From assembly GCF_009557455.1 (NCBI RefSeq), contig NZ_CP045651.1, positions 2,418,001 to 2,482,000 of the forward strand: DNA of 64,000 nucleotides, given 5' to 3'. The DNA comes from Alistipes sp. dk3624. Its GTDB lineage: Bacteria; Bacteroidota; Bacteroidia; Bacteroidales; Rikenellaceae. The position numbers and the translations under genes are program-made. The notes under the pieces are model-generated. The model saw only the letters and a program-made list of their open reading frames with translations, did not search any database and had not been told where the DNA came from. This document shows positions 16,027 through 25,302 of the stretch, piece after piece (within the stretch, counting starts at the first letter, position 1; every line of letters starts with the position of its first letter).

Positions 16027-18741
16027 TCAGTTTATCGTACAGGTAAAACGGTAGGCTCCGCTACCGATCCGGTAAGCGACTCCGGACGACTTTTTGTCCG
16101 TGATTTTCCGGATGTTTTTCGCATTTCCTTTGCAGCCGACTGCTTCGACGGCGGCGGACGGCAGCGATACGGTGGCCGTCATGTTGGCAGGGATCTGCAC
16201 GTTCAGCGTTACCCGGTCGCCGTTGCGCTCCCAGGCGCTGCGGATCTCGCCGCGCTGCGAATCGTAAGACGCCTTCGCCCAGTTCAATCCGTCGACGAAA
16301 GCCGGGCGGATCAGCACGTGCCGGAATGCCGGTTGTTCCGGATCGACCTGGATGCCGGCCAGCGTTTTGTACATCCAGGCACTGACGGCGCCCATTGATG
16401 GGTGGTTGCGCGATGCGTCGCCGATGTTCCGCAGGACGTCCCACGTTTCGAACAGCGAGGTCGCTCCGCACTGTTCGATCCAGTAGCCCCATGAGGGTAG
16501 CGTGGTTTTGGTGACCATCCGGTAGACGGCGTCGGCATATCCGTAGTCGGACAACACGGCCGGTACGACCAGACTGCCGATGAAGCCGAAATCGAGGCTG
16601 TAATCGTTGTCCGCAATGCAACAGTTCAGGTTTTCGGCCAATCGTTTCTCGTATTGTTCCGGGACGATACCGACATAGAGCGGCAGCGCATACGACAGTT
16701 GCGTGCCGTTCGAATAGCAGACCTTTTCGGGATCGAAAAACAGTTCGTTGATCAGGACTTTCAGCTTTTCGGCTTTCGCTTCGTAAGGGGCGGCTTCCGG
16801 TTCGCGGCCGGTCAGCCGGGCCATCTGCGCCATCAGCACGTTATCCCAGTAATAGAAACACGTGGCCATGAAATCGACCGGCGTCTGCGCTTTGTAGAAC
16901 AGCCAGTCCCCAAGTCCGTGGTTGATCGTGCCGTTCGCTTCCTCGCGCGTTTGCAAGTACTCCAGGTAACGTTTGGCCGCCGGGTAGATCGTTTCGATCG
17001 CCCGCGTATCGCCGCTGTATTGGTACAGCAGGTGCGGCGTGATGAAGATCGCGGCGTCCCACATCGGGCCGGCCCAGTTCGAATCCCAGTGCCACGAAGT
17101 CGGGACGATACCCGGCACGTTGCCGTCGGCCTCCTGCGCGTCGATCATATCGTTCACCCATTTGGCGTAGATGTTCCGGCTGTCGAAATTGATCATGCCG
17201 GCTTCCTGCACCATGTAGCCGTCGGCCATCCAGCCGTTCTTTTCGCGGTGCGGGCAGTCGGTCGGGATGCCGAACAGGTTGCTCAGGTACGAGCGTTTCG
17301 AAATGTCGAATATTTGGTTGATCAGTTTGTTCGAACAACTGAAATCGCCGGTCGGTCGCACGTCGCTGTGCATGACTATGCCTTCGAGGTTCTCGGCCGT
17401 CAGTTGCAGCGGTACGCTGGTCGTTACCTCGACGTACTGGAAACCGTGATACGTGAACGGAGGCATAAAGGTTTCGGCGCCTTCGCCTTTGAGAATATAG
17501 GTGTCGAACTGGCTGATCTCCGATGCGTTCGTCGGGCGCAGGTGCATGTTGATGTTCCTCTGATCGACCCGTCCGGCCGAATCGAGCAATTCGCCGTGCC
17601 GCATCGTTACGACGGTTCCGCGCGGCCCCTTCACGCGCAGTCGGCATACTCCGGCGAAGTTTTTCCCCAGGTTGTAGACGTATACCGTGTCGTTGATCTT
17701 CTCGACCGATACCGGTTTTACCGATCCGGATGCGGCGACGGCCGCCATTTTCTGCGCTTCGATCAGCGGCGCGGGCGATTGGACGGTCACGGCGGGCTGC
17801 CAGGCGCCGTCGTCGAATCCGGGACGGTTCCATCCCGGCTGTTCGAGCCGGGCGTCGTACGTTACGCCGGTGTACAGGTTGTCGTACAGCAGCGGGCCGG
17901 TCGCCGTTTTCCACGAAGCGTCGCTGCCGATCGTTTCGGTCGATCCGTCCCGGTAGGTGACATGCAGTTCGCACAGTAGCCGCGGGCGGTCGCGCCACGG
18001 AGCCAGATGGAAGTTCCACACGGCCGGAGTTTGTTCGTTATACCAGCCGTTACCGAGCACGACCCCGATGCAATTTTTACCTTCGCCGAGTTGAGCGGTG
18101 ATATCGTAAGTTACGTAGAGCACCCGTTTCGAGAAATCGGTATAGCCCGGATCGAGCAGATGGTCGCCCACGCGCTCCCCGTTCAGGTAAAGTTCGTAGT
18201 AACCCAGTCCGCAGATATAGGCGCGGGCCGAAGCGATCTGCTTTCCGGTCGCGAATTCGCGGCGGAACATCGGGGCGGGCTTATACTGTTTGTCGTGCGA
18301 GTCGGTGATCCATTGCGCCTTCCATTCGCCGGGCGTCATCTTGCCGGTTTCGAACCACGATACCGGCGTAGTGACCGGCATACGGCCGTTGTCGTCCCAC
18401 GTTTCGACTTTCCAAAAGTAACGGGTATGCGACTTCAGCGGAGCGGCGGGGCTGCATACGACCGTCTGGTCGCCGGATTTGATCCGCCCCGAGTTCCATA
18501 CGTCGGCGTTCCCGGCTTCGAGCTGCTCGGGCGAGGTCGCCACGACGACCCGGTAGGCGCTCTGGGAGACTCCTCCGACCGGAGATTGCAATTTCCACAT
18601 CAGGCGGGGTTCGGCGACGTCGATCCCCAGCGGCGTAGTCAGGTACTCGCACTGCAGGTCGACGGCCTGCATCGGGGAAAATCTGGCGCCCTGTACCGCC
18701 AGGCCGCACAGCATCAGTGCGAAGCTCAACAAAAGTTTCAT
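16027..18741 (-). CDS. Alpha-L-rhamnosidase, GH78
   Basis: 904-residue secreted hydrolase with a cleavable signal peptide (LLLSFALMLCGLAVQGA). An N-terminal fibronectin-like and beta-sandwich region (YLTTPLGIDVAEPRLMWKL; a lectin-like domain with the ELYLNGERVGDHLLDPGYTD motif) is followed by an (alpha/alpha)6 catalytic barrel containing DCPHREKNGWMADG, which carries the general-acid Glu, and a later FETWDVL whose Glu is the likely base. It should release terminal alpha-L-rhamnose from plant or microbial glycans in the periplasm. A -7 element lies at 18776-18783. The exported Gfo/Idh/MocA gene follows in the same direction. Confidence 0.93.
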   Translation of the reverse strand: MKLLLSFALMLCGLAVQGARFSPMQAVDLQCEYLTTPLGIDVAEPRLMWKLQSPVGGVSQSAYRVVVATSPEQLEAGNADVWNSGRIKSGDQTVVCSPAAPLKSHTRYFWKVETWDDNGRMPVTTPVSWFETGKMTPGEWKAQWITDSHDKQYKPAPMFRREFATGKQIASARAYICGLGYYELYLNGERVGDHLLDPGYTDFSKRVLYVTYDITAQLGEGKNCIGVVLGNGWYNEQTPAVWNFHLAPWRDRPRLLCELHVTYRDGSTETIGSDASWKTATGPLLYDNLYTGVTYDARLEQPGWNRPGFDDGAWQPAVTVQSPAPLIEAQKMAAVAASGSVKPVSVEKINDTVYVYNLGKNFAGVCRLRVKGPRGTVVTMRHGELLDSAGRVDQRNINMHLRPTNASEISQFDTYILKGEGAETFMPPFTYHGFQYVEVTTSVPLQLTAENLEGIVMHSDVRPTGDFSCSNKLINQIFDISKRSYLSNLFGIPTDCPHREKNGWMADGYMVQEAGMINFDSRNIYAKWVNDMIDAQEADGNVPGIVPTSWHWDSNWAGPMWDAAIFITPHLLYQYSGDTRAIETIYPAAKRYLEYLQTREEANGTINHGLGDWLFYKAQTPVDFMATCFYYWDNVLMAQMARLTGREPEAAPYEAKAEKLKVLINELFFDPEKVCYSNGTQLSYALPLYVGIVPEQYEKRLAENLNCCIADNDYSLDFGFIGSLVVPAVLSDYGYADAVYRMVTKTTLPSWGYWIEQCGATSLFETWDVLRNIGDASRNHPSMGAVSAWMYKTLAGIQVDPEQPAFRHVLIRPAFVDGLNWAKASYDSQRGEIRSAWERNGDRVTLNVQIPANMTATVSLPSAAVEAVGCKGNAKNIRKITDKKSSGVAYRIGSGAYRFTCTIN

Positions 18742-18775
18742 AGGCTAATTTCGGGTTATTCGGTTCGGTTTCTGC

Positions 18776-18783
18776 CAAAATTA
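18776..18783 (-). promoter_or_regulatory. -7 promoter element TAATTTTG (GH78 operon)
   Basis: TAnnTTTG match on the minus strand, 34 bases upstream of the GH78 start codon. Confidence 0.55.
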
Positions 18784-18829
18784 ATCATTTTATCGGAAAT
18801 TCGTGCCGGATGACCGGCATAAAATCGAA

Positions 18830-18862
18830 GCGGGCCGCCCCCGATTCGTGAGGACGGCCCGC
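18830..18862 (-). terminator. Hairpin downstream of infB
   Basis: GCGGGCCG and CGGCCCGC arms separated by 17 bases lie 28 bases after the infB stop. The following T run on the minus strand is weak, so termination strength is uncertain. Confidence 0.5.
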
Positions 18863-18889
18863 AAAACGACGGGTTCGGCGTCGGCGAGG

Positions 18890-21772
18890 TTATTTTTTAA
18901 CTTCGACCTGTTCGTAACCTTCGATGATATCGCCTACGTGGATATCGTTGTAATTCTCGATGTTCAGTCCGCATTCGAGCCCGTTGTTCACCTCTTTGAC
19001 GTCATCCTTGAAACGCTTCAGCGAACCGAGCTTGCCGGTGTAGACCACGATGCCGTCGCGGATTACGCGGATGCTCGTATGCCGCGTAATCTTGCCTTCG
19101 CGCACCAGACAGCCGGCGACCGTGCCGACCTTCGTGATCTTGAACACTTCCATCACTTCGACCGAACATACGATTTCCTCCTTCATCACCGGGGCGAGCA
19201 TACCCTCGATGGCGTCTTTGATATCGTTGATCGCGTCGTAAATGATCGAGTAGAGTCGGATTTCGATCTCTTCCTTCTCTGCCAGTTTCCGGGCCGCGGC
19301 GGAAGGCCGCACCTGGAATCCGACGATCACGGCGTTCGAAGCGGCGGCCAGGATCACGTCCGATTCGGAGATCGGGCCTACGGCCTTGTGAATCACGTTG
19401 ACCTGAACTTCTTCTTTCGACAGTTTGATCAGCGAGTCGGCCATCGCTTCGATCGAACCGTCCACGTCGCCCTTGATGATGATGTTCAGCTCCTTGAAAT
19501 TGCCGATCGCGATGCGGCGTCCGATTTCGTCGAGCGTGATGTGCTTCTGGGTGCGCAGGCCCTGCATCCGCTGCAACTGTTCGCGCTTGTTGGCGATGTC
19601 GCGCGCCGAACGTTCGTCGTCCATCACGTTGAACGAGTCCCCGGCTTGCGGAGCGCCGTTCAGCCCGAGCACCAGCACCGGCGTGGACGGGGGCGCTTCG
19701 GTGATCCGCGTGCCGCGTTCGTTGAACATCGCCTTCACGCGGCCGGTGTAGATGCCCGACAGCAGCATGTCGCCGACCCGCAGCGTGCCGTTCTGTACCA
19801 GCACTGTCGCAACGTAACCGCGCCCTTTATCCAGCGTGGATTCGATCACCGCGCCTTGGGCTTTCCGGTCGGGATTGGCTTTCAGGTCGAGGAATTCGGC
19901 TTCGAGCAGCACCTTTTCGAGCAACTTGTCGAGGTTGATGCCCTGCTTGGCCGAGATCTCCTGGCACTGGTATTTACCGCCCCAATCTTCAACCAGGTAG
20001 TTCATGGCCGACAGTTCCTCTTTGATCTTTTCCGGGTTGGCTCCCGGCTTGTCGATCTTGTTGATCGCGAAAACGATCGGGACCTGTGCGGCGGCCGCAT
20101 GGTTGATCGCCTCGATGGTTTGCGGCATCACGTTGTCGTCCGCGGCTACGATGATGATCGCCACGTCGGTCACTTTCGCCCCGCGGGCACGCATGGCCGT
20201 AAACGCTTCGTGACCCGGCGTATCGAGGAACGTGATGCGGCGGCCGTCGTCGAGTTTCACGCTGTATGCCCCGATGTGTTGCGTGATACCGCCCGCTTCG
20301 CCGGCGATTACGTTCGCCTTGCGGATGTTATCCAACAACGACGTTTTACCGTGGTCGACGTGCCCCATCACCGTAACGATCGGCGGCCGCGGAACGGCGT
20401 CTTCATCCGTTTCGTCCTCCGTGTCGATTGCTTCCTGAATCTCAACCGCAACGAACTCGACTTTGAAACCGAACTCTTCGGCCACCACGACCAACGCTTC
20501 GGCGTCGAGGCGCTGGTTGATCGAAACCATCAGCCCCAGGTTCATGCAGGCCGTGATGACGTCGGTTACGCTGACGTCCATCATGGTCGCCAGTTCGCTG
20601 ACCGTTACGAATTCGGTCACCTTCAGTACGCTTTTTTCTTTTTCCTGGCGTTCCAGCTCTTCGTTCATACGGGCCGATACCGCTTCCCGCTTGTCGCGGC
20701 GGTGCTTCGACGTTTTGAACTTCGGGCCTTTGGCCGTCAGACGGGCCAGGGTGTCTTTGATTTGCTTCTGTACTTCTTCTTCGCTGACTTCCGCTTTCAC
20801 CACCGGTTTTACCGCTTTTCCTTTCCGCCTGTCCTTGAAGGCGCTTTTGCCGGAACCCGCCGCGCCCGGAGCGCCGTTCGGCGCAGCCTTCGGCCGGTTG
20901 TCCTTGCCGGTCGGCTGGTTTTGCTTCTGCGTAATGTCTACTTTGTCTTTCGAAATCCGCTTGCGTTTCTCCCGTTTGCGGTGGCTGTCCTCGCCCTTCT
21001 TCTTTTCGAAGGATTTCACGTCGATTTTCCCCAATACCTTCGGCCCCGACAGTTTGGTGCCTTCGCCCGGACGGAACAGGTTGCTTTCGTCGGCGGCCAT
21101 CCGCTGGTCGTAGGTCTGGTTCTGGATTACGACTTCCGTCTTATCGGCCGTTGTTTCCGCAACGGTTTCGGAAGGCTTGGGCGCAGCGGCCGGTGCTGCA
21201 TGGGGGACGGAGGCGGCAACCGGGGCGGCCGCTGCCGGCGTAGCAGGGGCAGTCGGAGCGCTGACGACCGGCTCGACAGCCGGTTTGGGCGCTTCCTGTT
21301 TCTTCACGGGAGCTGCGACGGGAGCCGCCTTCGGAGCTTCAGGTTTTTTCTCCGTAGCCGGTGCCGCCGTATTTTTCTTCTTGTGGTTGTCCGATAGATC
21401 GATCTTACCCAATATCTTAGGTGTGGCCATTCTCGCCACTTCGTCCTTGACATTGATCACGCCGCTTTTGATAATTACCTCGTTCTTGAAATCGGCGCCG
21501 TCGTCGGGGCCGTTCTGCTCGTTCTCCTTGCGGTCGTCCAGCGAAACGGATTCATGCTTCAGGTTTATCTTTTCACGGATATTCACCTTCTCGATGTGCT
21601 TGTTCCCGCCGAACTCTTTATCCAGGATGGCATACGCAGCCGGTTCGATGATCGAACTGGGCGAATTGTCCACCTTGATTCCCTTTTTTTCAAGAAATTC
21701 AATAATTGTTGTTTGTCCCACTTTTAACTCTCTTGCAACCTGATGGAGTCTAAGTCTTCTTTCATTTGACAT
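18890..21772 (-). CDS. infB: Translation initiation factor IF-2
   Basis: 960-residue GTPase that places fMet-tRNA on the 30S subunit and promotes subunit joining. The N-terminal IF2-N domain ([24 protein letters not shown]) is followed by a long Lys/Pro/Ala/Glu-rich linker. A second IF2-N region ([21 protein letters not shown]) precedes the G domain: G1 [12 protein letters not shown]3 DTPGHEAF, G4 NKID, G5 near ISAK. Domains II to IV complete the protein. It is the last gene of the rimP-nusA-infB unit, here separated from nusA by a small membrane protein gene. Start ATG 21772 is followed directly by IF2-N homology. Confidence 0.98.
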   Translation of the reverse strand: MSNERRLRLHQVARELKVGQTTIIEFLEKKGIKVDNSPSSIIEPAAYAILDKEFGGNKHIEKVNIREKINLKHESVSLDDRKENEQNGPDDGADFKNEVIIKSGVINVKDEVARMATPKILGKIDLSDNHKKKNTAAPATEKKPEAPKAAPVAAPVKKQEAPKPAVEPVVSAPTAPATPAAAAPVAASVPHAAPAAAPKPSETVAETTADKTEVVIQNQTYDQRMAADESNLFRPGEGTKLSGPKVLGKIDVKSFEKKKGEDSHRKREKRKRISKDKVDITQKQNQPTGKDNRPKAAPNGAPGAAGSGKSAFKDRRKGKAVKPVVKAEVSEEEVQKQIKDTLARLTAKGPKFKTSKHRRDKREAVSARMNEELERQEKEKSVLKVTEFVTVSELATMMDVSVTDVITACMNLGLMVSINQRLDAEALVVVAEEFGFKVEFVAVEIQEAIDTEDETDEDAVPRPPIVTVMGHVDHGKTSLLDNIRKANVIAGEAGGITQHIGAYSVKLDDGRRITFLDTPGHEAFTAMRARGAKVTDVAIIIVAADDNVMPQTIEAINHAAAAQVPIVFAINKIDKPGANPEKIKEELSAMNYLVEDWGGKYQCQEISAKQGINLDKLLEKVLLEAEFLDLKANPDRKAQGAVIESTLDKGRGYVATVLVQNGTLRVGDMLLSGIYTGRVKAMFNERGTRITEAPPSTPVLVLGLNGAPQAGDSFNVMDDERSARDIANKREQLQRMQGLRTQKHITLDEIGRRIAIGNFKELNIIIKGDVDGSIEAMADSLIKLSKEEVQVNVIHKAVGPISESDVILAAASNAVIVGFQVRPSAAARKLAEKEEIEIRLYSIIYDAINDIKDAIEGMLAPVMKEEIVCSVEVMEVFKITKVGTVAGCLVREGKITRHTSIRVIRDGIVVYTGKLGSLKRFKDDVKEVNNGLECGLNIENYNDIHVGDIIEGYEQVEVKK

Positions 21773-21843
21773 ATTGCTTCGTTTTTCGGGTTCGGATCTA
21801 TATCGACTCTTATTTGTTCTTATCTAAGTTGTTTGCCGGACGG

Positions 21844-22161
21844 TCACCGTAGCAGGTGACCCGCTATCCCGACCAGCGTTCCCAGTACGACGGCGTTCGC
21901 CGCGATGACGGGCAACGGCTTGCGGTCGGCGTGCCCCGCCTGAATCGGCATCGGGATCGTCAGCGCGAGGCCTACCACGCCTCCCTCGATCCACCAGGGG
22001 ATGTGCGGCAAATCCATGTTCACGATCACGATCGAAACGAAAAAGTAGTGCAGGAAAACGGATACCGTCGAGTGCGCCGGCAGTTTCTGCGCGATCATCG
22101 GGACGATGTCCGCAATGCCTGCGCCCAGGCCGATGCACATGGATAAAGCGAATGTATTCAT
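21844..22161 (-). CDS. Small integral membrane protein between nusA and infB
   Basis: 105 residues with about three hydrophobic segments (residues about 3-20, 33-50 and 60-75, plus a C-terminal one), no signal peptide. Features are GAGIADIVPMIAQKL near the N-terminus and a C-terminal NAVVLGTLVGIAG. I recall similar small uncharacterised membrane proteins with a D-[IV]-[IV]-P-M-I-x-Q-K pattern, but name no family. It sits on the same strand, 65 bases after nusA and 71 bases before infB, in the position occupied in many Firmicutes by ylxR/ylxQ, to which it is unrelated. A shifted overlapping frame (21824-22138) looks like a shadow. Function unknown. Confidence 0.72.
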   Translation of the reverse strand: MNTFALSMCIGLGAGIADIVPMIAQKLPAHSTVSVFLHYFFVSIVIVNMDLPHIPWWIEGGVVGLALTIPMPIQAGHADRKPLPVIAANAVVLGTLVGIAGHLLR

Positions 22162-22226
22162 TCCTCTTTCGTAACGTTCTGCGATCGTTCGCGGCCGGCT
22201 TCCTTCGTCCGGCCCGTTTCCGCGCG

Positions 22227-23639
22227 CTATTCGAATTCCGATTTCAAAATATTCAGTACCTCCTGCAGGGTTTCGGCGTCGATCCCCGTGCGCTTGGCCA
22301 GTTCTTCGGCCGAAAGTTCCAGTACGCTTTTGGCCGTGTCGCGGCCGATGCTCTTGAACTTATCGATGATCGCTTCGTCGATCTCATCCTTAAATTCGTC
22401 CAGGCTCACGTCCTCTTCTTCCGATTTCAGGATGTCGATGATCTCCTGCGCGGTCTCTTCCTCCAGGTCGGAACGCTGGGCCAGTTCCGCGACGGAGAGT
22501 TCCAGCACGCTCTTGACCGTGTCGCAGCCGATGCTTTTCAGCTTGTCGATAATCCAGCCGTCGATCCGGTCTTTGAACGTATCCAGGGCGATGTCTTCCT
22601 CTTCCAGTTCGCGGTAGACGTCGATATCGTATCCGGTCAGCATACTCGCGAGCCGGATATTCAGGCCGCCTTTGCCGATCGCCAGCGAAACTTCTTCCGG
22701 TTTCAGGTAGATTGCCGCGGTCTTGGTTTGCTCGTTGAGGTTGATCGACGAGATCTTGGCCGGGTTCAGCGCCCGCTGGATGAACAACTGCGTGTTGGTC
22801 GTATAGTTCACCACGTCGATGTTCTCGTTGCGCAGCTCCTTGACGATCGAGTAGATGCGCGATCCCTTCATGCCGACGCAGGCGCCTACCGGGTCGATGC
22901 GGTCGTCGTAGGATTCTACGGCGACTTTGGCGCGTTCGCCGGGGATGCGGACGATCTTCTTGATCGTGATCAGGCCGTCGTAAATTTCAGGGACCTCCAT
23001 CTCGAAAAGCCGTTCGAGGAATTCCGGGGCGGTACGCGACAGAACGATGTAGGGGTTGTTGTTCTTCATCTCCACTTTCGAAACGATCGCCTTGATGCTG
23101 TCACCCTTGCGGAAGAAGTCGTTCGGGATCTGTTCCGCTTTCGGCAGCACCAGTTCGTTCTCTTCGTCGTCCAGCACGAGTATTTCCTTTTTCCATACCT
23201 GGTAGACCTCTCCGGTAATGATTTCGCCCACTTTTTCGGTGTATTTATTGAACAGATTGGCCTTTTCCAGGTCGAGTATCCGCGAGGCGAGATTCTGCCG
23301 CAGCGACAGCACGGCGCGCCTTCCGAAGTCGGCCAGCTTGATCTCTTCGGCCACCTCTTCGCCCATTTCGTAGGTCGGGTCGATTTTGCGGGCGTCGGTC
23401 AGCGAGATCTGCTGGTTCGGGTTTTCCACCGTTCCGTCCTCCACGATCGTCCGGTTGCGCCATATTTCGAGGTCTCCCTTTTCCGGGTTGATGATCACGT
23501 CGAAATTTTCGTCCGTTTCGTAAGTCTTGATCAGCAAGTGACGAAACACATCTTCCAGAACACCGATCATGGTGCTCTTATCGATGTTCTTAAGCTCTTT
23601 GAACTCCGCGAACGTGTTTACGAGATTGAGATTGTCCAT
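22227..23639 (-). CDS. nusA: Transcription termination/antitermination factor NusA
   Basis: 470-residue RNA polymerase-binding factor. N-terminal RNAP-binding domain (residues about 1-130), S1 domain (EVYQVWKKEILVLDDEENELVLP), then KH1 and KH2 (RVGA-like segment VGACVGMKGSRIYSIVKELRNENIDVV and later LAIGKGGLNIRLASMLTGYDIDV). The C-terminus contains two tandem 61-residue units rich in acidic residues with an HhH-like pattern, about 40 of 61 identical by eye. I expect shorter NusA in relatives, with one such unit. It lies 146 bases after rimP. NusA affects pausing and termination and often autoregulates its operon. Confidence 0.97.
   Translation of the reverse strand: MDNLNLVNTFAEFKELKNIDKSTMIGVLEDVFRHLLIKTYETDENFDVIINPEKGDLEIWRNRTIVEDGTVENPNQQISLTDARKIDPTYEMGEEVAEEIKLADFGRRAVLSLRQNLASRILDLEKANLFNKYTEKVGEIITGEVYQVWKKEILVLDDEENELVLPKAEQIPNDFFRKGDSIKAIVSKVEMKNNNPYIVLSRTAPEFLERLFEMEVPEIYDGLITIKKIVRIPGERAKVAVESYDDRIDPVGACVGMKGSRIYSIVKELRNENIDVVNYTTNTQLFIQRALNPAKISSINLNEQTKTAAIYLKPEEVSLAIGKGGLNIRLASMLTGYDIDVYRELEEEDIALDTFKDRIDGWIIDKLKSIGCDTVKSVLELSVAELAQRSDLEEETAQEIIDILKSEEEDVSLDEFKDEIDEAIIDKFKSIGRDTAKSVLELSAEELAKRTGIDAETLQEVLNILKSEFE
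22239..22604 (-). repeat. Two tandem 183-base in-frame repeats in nusA
   Basis: Units 22422-22604 and 22239-22421 each encode 61 residues beginning EEED and ending ILKS. Both contain IIDK.KSIG.DT.KSVLELS. The period is exactly 61 codons, consistent with an internal duplication of the C-terminal acidic/HhH domain. Confidence 0.88.
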
Positions 23640-23785
23640 ATCTGTAATGTAAAATTTTAACAGGCAATACGGCCTTACGGTTTTCCGACCATTGCCCCCG
23701 GTACGTTTTGGTTAACTTTACTTTAGCTTTTTTTGTGTATGTTTTATATCCGGTTGCGGCCCTCGCCGGGCCGGCTGCCGTTTCG

Positions 23786-24253
23786 TTACTTGAATCGCAG
23801 GTGTTCGCGGGTCGTCTTGATCTCCGCGAGCGGGATCGTCCGTTCGCGTTCGACCGATACCCGGCGTTTTTTACCTTCTACGGCTACTTTTTCGCTGTAA
23901 CTCAGCGTAAGCGCCTCTGCGGACGCGTCTTTCAGAACGGCGGTCAGTTTCGATCCGTCTTTCAGCACCGCCTCGACTTCCCGGCCGATCAGCTTGCGGT
24001 ACTGCCGCAGCATCGTGAGCGGCTGACCTATGCCGGCCGACATGACCGTTAGTTCGAAATCCTCTGCATCCCGGTCGAACGCCTCTTCGACCGCCCGGCT
24101 CAGTTCCGCGCAGCGGTCGATTCCCACCGACGTGTCGCTGTCGATCGTAATTTCGATCTCGTTGGACGGCGACTGCCGGATACCGACCAGGAACAGATCC
24201 GTTCCGGCCAGTTTTTCGTCGATGATTTCACGTATCCGTTCGGTATCTATCAT
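23786..24253 (-). CDS. rimP: Ribosome maturation factor RimP
   Basis: 155-residue factor needed for 30S subunit assembly. The N-terminal alpha/beta domain has VGIRQSPSNEIEITIDSDTSVGIDRCAELSRAVEEAFD, and the conserved VMSAGIGQPLTMLRQYRKLIGREVEAVL corresponds to the family's SPG...PL motif (here SAGIGQPL). A C-terminal SH3-like domain follows. First gene of the rimP-nusA-infB unit. A -7 element at 24333-24340 and a terminator-like hairpin at 24298-24315 precede it, so the leader may carry attenuation. Confidence 0.93.
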   Translation of the reverse strand: MIDTERIREIIDEKLAGTDLFLVGIRQSPSNEIEITIDSDTSVGIDRCAELSRAVEEAFDRDAEDFELTVMSAGIGQPLTMLRQYRKLIGREVEAVLKDGSKLTAVLKDASAEALTLSYSEKVAVEGKKRRVSVERERTIPLAEIKTTREHLRFK

Positions 24254-24289
24254 GGATGTATGATTTGTCGAAAGTTCCGGGGTAGGGTT

Positions 24290-24315
24290 AATAAAACGGG
24301 GGACTCCCGTCCCCC
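24290..24315 (-). terminator. Terminator-like hairpin upstream of rimP
   Basis: On the minus strand GGGGGAC, GGGA, GTCCCCC is followed by GTTTTATT. It lies after lpxA and could end that operon, but also downstream of the probable rimP promoter at 24333-24340, so it would sit in the rimP leader about 45 bases before the start codon. Confidence 0.65.
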
Positions 24316-24332
24316 ATCTTTCCGCTACGCTG

Positions 24333-24340
24333 CAAATGTA
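24333..24340 (-). promoter_or_regulatory. -7 promoter element TACATTTG (rimP-nusA-infB)
   Basis: TAnnTTTG match on the minus strand, with a TTG about 20 bases upstream as a candidate -33 element. It would start transcription about 70 bases before rimP and include the hairpin at 24298-24315. Confidence 0.6.
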
Positions 24341-24466
24341 GCTTTATTTATTGAAAAAAACAACAAATTTCCGTTAATTTTCGTGTCGCGGCGACCAGCG
24401 AATACAACGGCCGGACCGGGATCCGGATCAGTCGTATGCACCGGGACGGTCGTTCGGCGCCTGTCG

Positions 24467-25270
24467 TTATTCGATTTCGTCGTCGCTTTTTTTCGGGTTG
24501 TACGGCTTCAGGATGCCCCGTTTGGAGCTTCGGATGAAGTCGAGCACCAGATCCCGTTCGGCAGATTGCGGCACCTGGTTTTCGACCATTTCGCAGGCGC
24601 GCGAATAGTTGTAGCCCGATTGGAAAAGGATGCGGAACATCTCCTGGATCTCGTTGATTTTTTCCGGCGAGAATCCCCTGCGACGCAAACCGATGAAGTT
24701 GGCTCCGACGAACGACAGCGGGTTGTGGGCCGCTTTCACGAACGGCGGGATATCCTTGCTGACCAACGATCCTCCGCTGAGCATCACGTGGGCCCCGATC
24801 CGGCAGAACTGGTGAACCGCCGAGTGTCCGCCGAGGATCGCCCAGTCCTGGACTTCGACTTCTCCGGCCAGCGAAACGCCGTTGACGATCACGCAGTTGT
24901 CTCCTACGGTGCAATCGTGTCCGACATGCGCGTAAGCCATGATCAGCGTGTTGCTTCCCACTTTGGTCACTCCTTTGGCCGCCGTACCGCGGTTGATGGT
25001 GGCGCATTCGCGGATCGACGTGTTGTCGCCGATCTCCACGGTCGAGTATTCGCCGCGGAATTTCAGATCCTGCGGTACGCCGGCGATTACGGCCGAGGTG
25101 TGTATTTTGCAGTTGTTTCCCAGCCGTGCGCCGTCCAGGATCACGGCTCCCGGGCCGATCCAGCAACCGTCGCCGATCACGACATCGGCTGCAATGTATG
25201 CAAAAGGTTCGACGGTTACGCCTTCTCCCAATTTTGCATTTTCGGAAACATGGGCTGATTTACTTATCAT
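24467..25270 (-). CDS. lpxA: Acyl-ACP--UDP-N-acetylglucosamine O-acyltransferase
   Basis: 267-residue left-handed beta-helix enzyme, first step of lipid A synthesis, transferring 3-hydroxyacyl from ACP to UDP-GlcNAc in the cytoplasm. Hexapeptide repeats begin at residue 3 (ISKSAHVSENAKLGEGV) and run to about residue 190. The catalytic His lies in AYAHVGHDC, and the C-terminal helical domain carries GLRRRGFSPE. The start at ATG 25270 matches the family N-terminus; the longer open frame is unsupported. It follows lpxC/fabZ by 32 bases and shares its promoter. Confidence 0.96.
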   Translation of the reverse strand: MISKSAHVSENAKLGEGVTVEPFAYIAADVVIGDGCWIGPGAVILDGARLGNNCKIHTSAVIAGVPQDLKFRGEYSTVEIGDNTSIRECATINRGTAAKGVTKVGSNTLIMAYAHVGHDCTVGDNCVIVNGVSLAGEVEVQDWAILGGHSAVHQFCRIGAHVMLSGGSLVSKDIPPFVKAAHNPLSFVGANFIGLRRRGFSPEKINEIQEMFRILFQSGYNYSRACEMVENQVPQSAERDLVLDFIRSSKRGILKPYNPKKSDDEIE

Positions 25271-25302
25271 TATACTCGGATTATGGATTTCTGTTCGGGT
25301 TG

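Noticed and set aside
18803-21397. 864-residue plus-strand open frame opposite infB
   Set aside because: Phe/Arg/His-rich low-complexity translation, antisense to a clear IF-2.
21824-22138. Second frame overlapping the small membrane protein
   Set aside because: Arg/Asp-rich and lacking hydrophobic segments; the other frame has coherent membrane helices.
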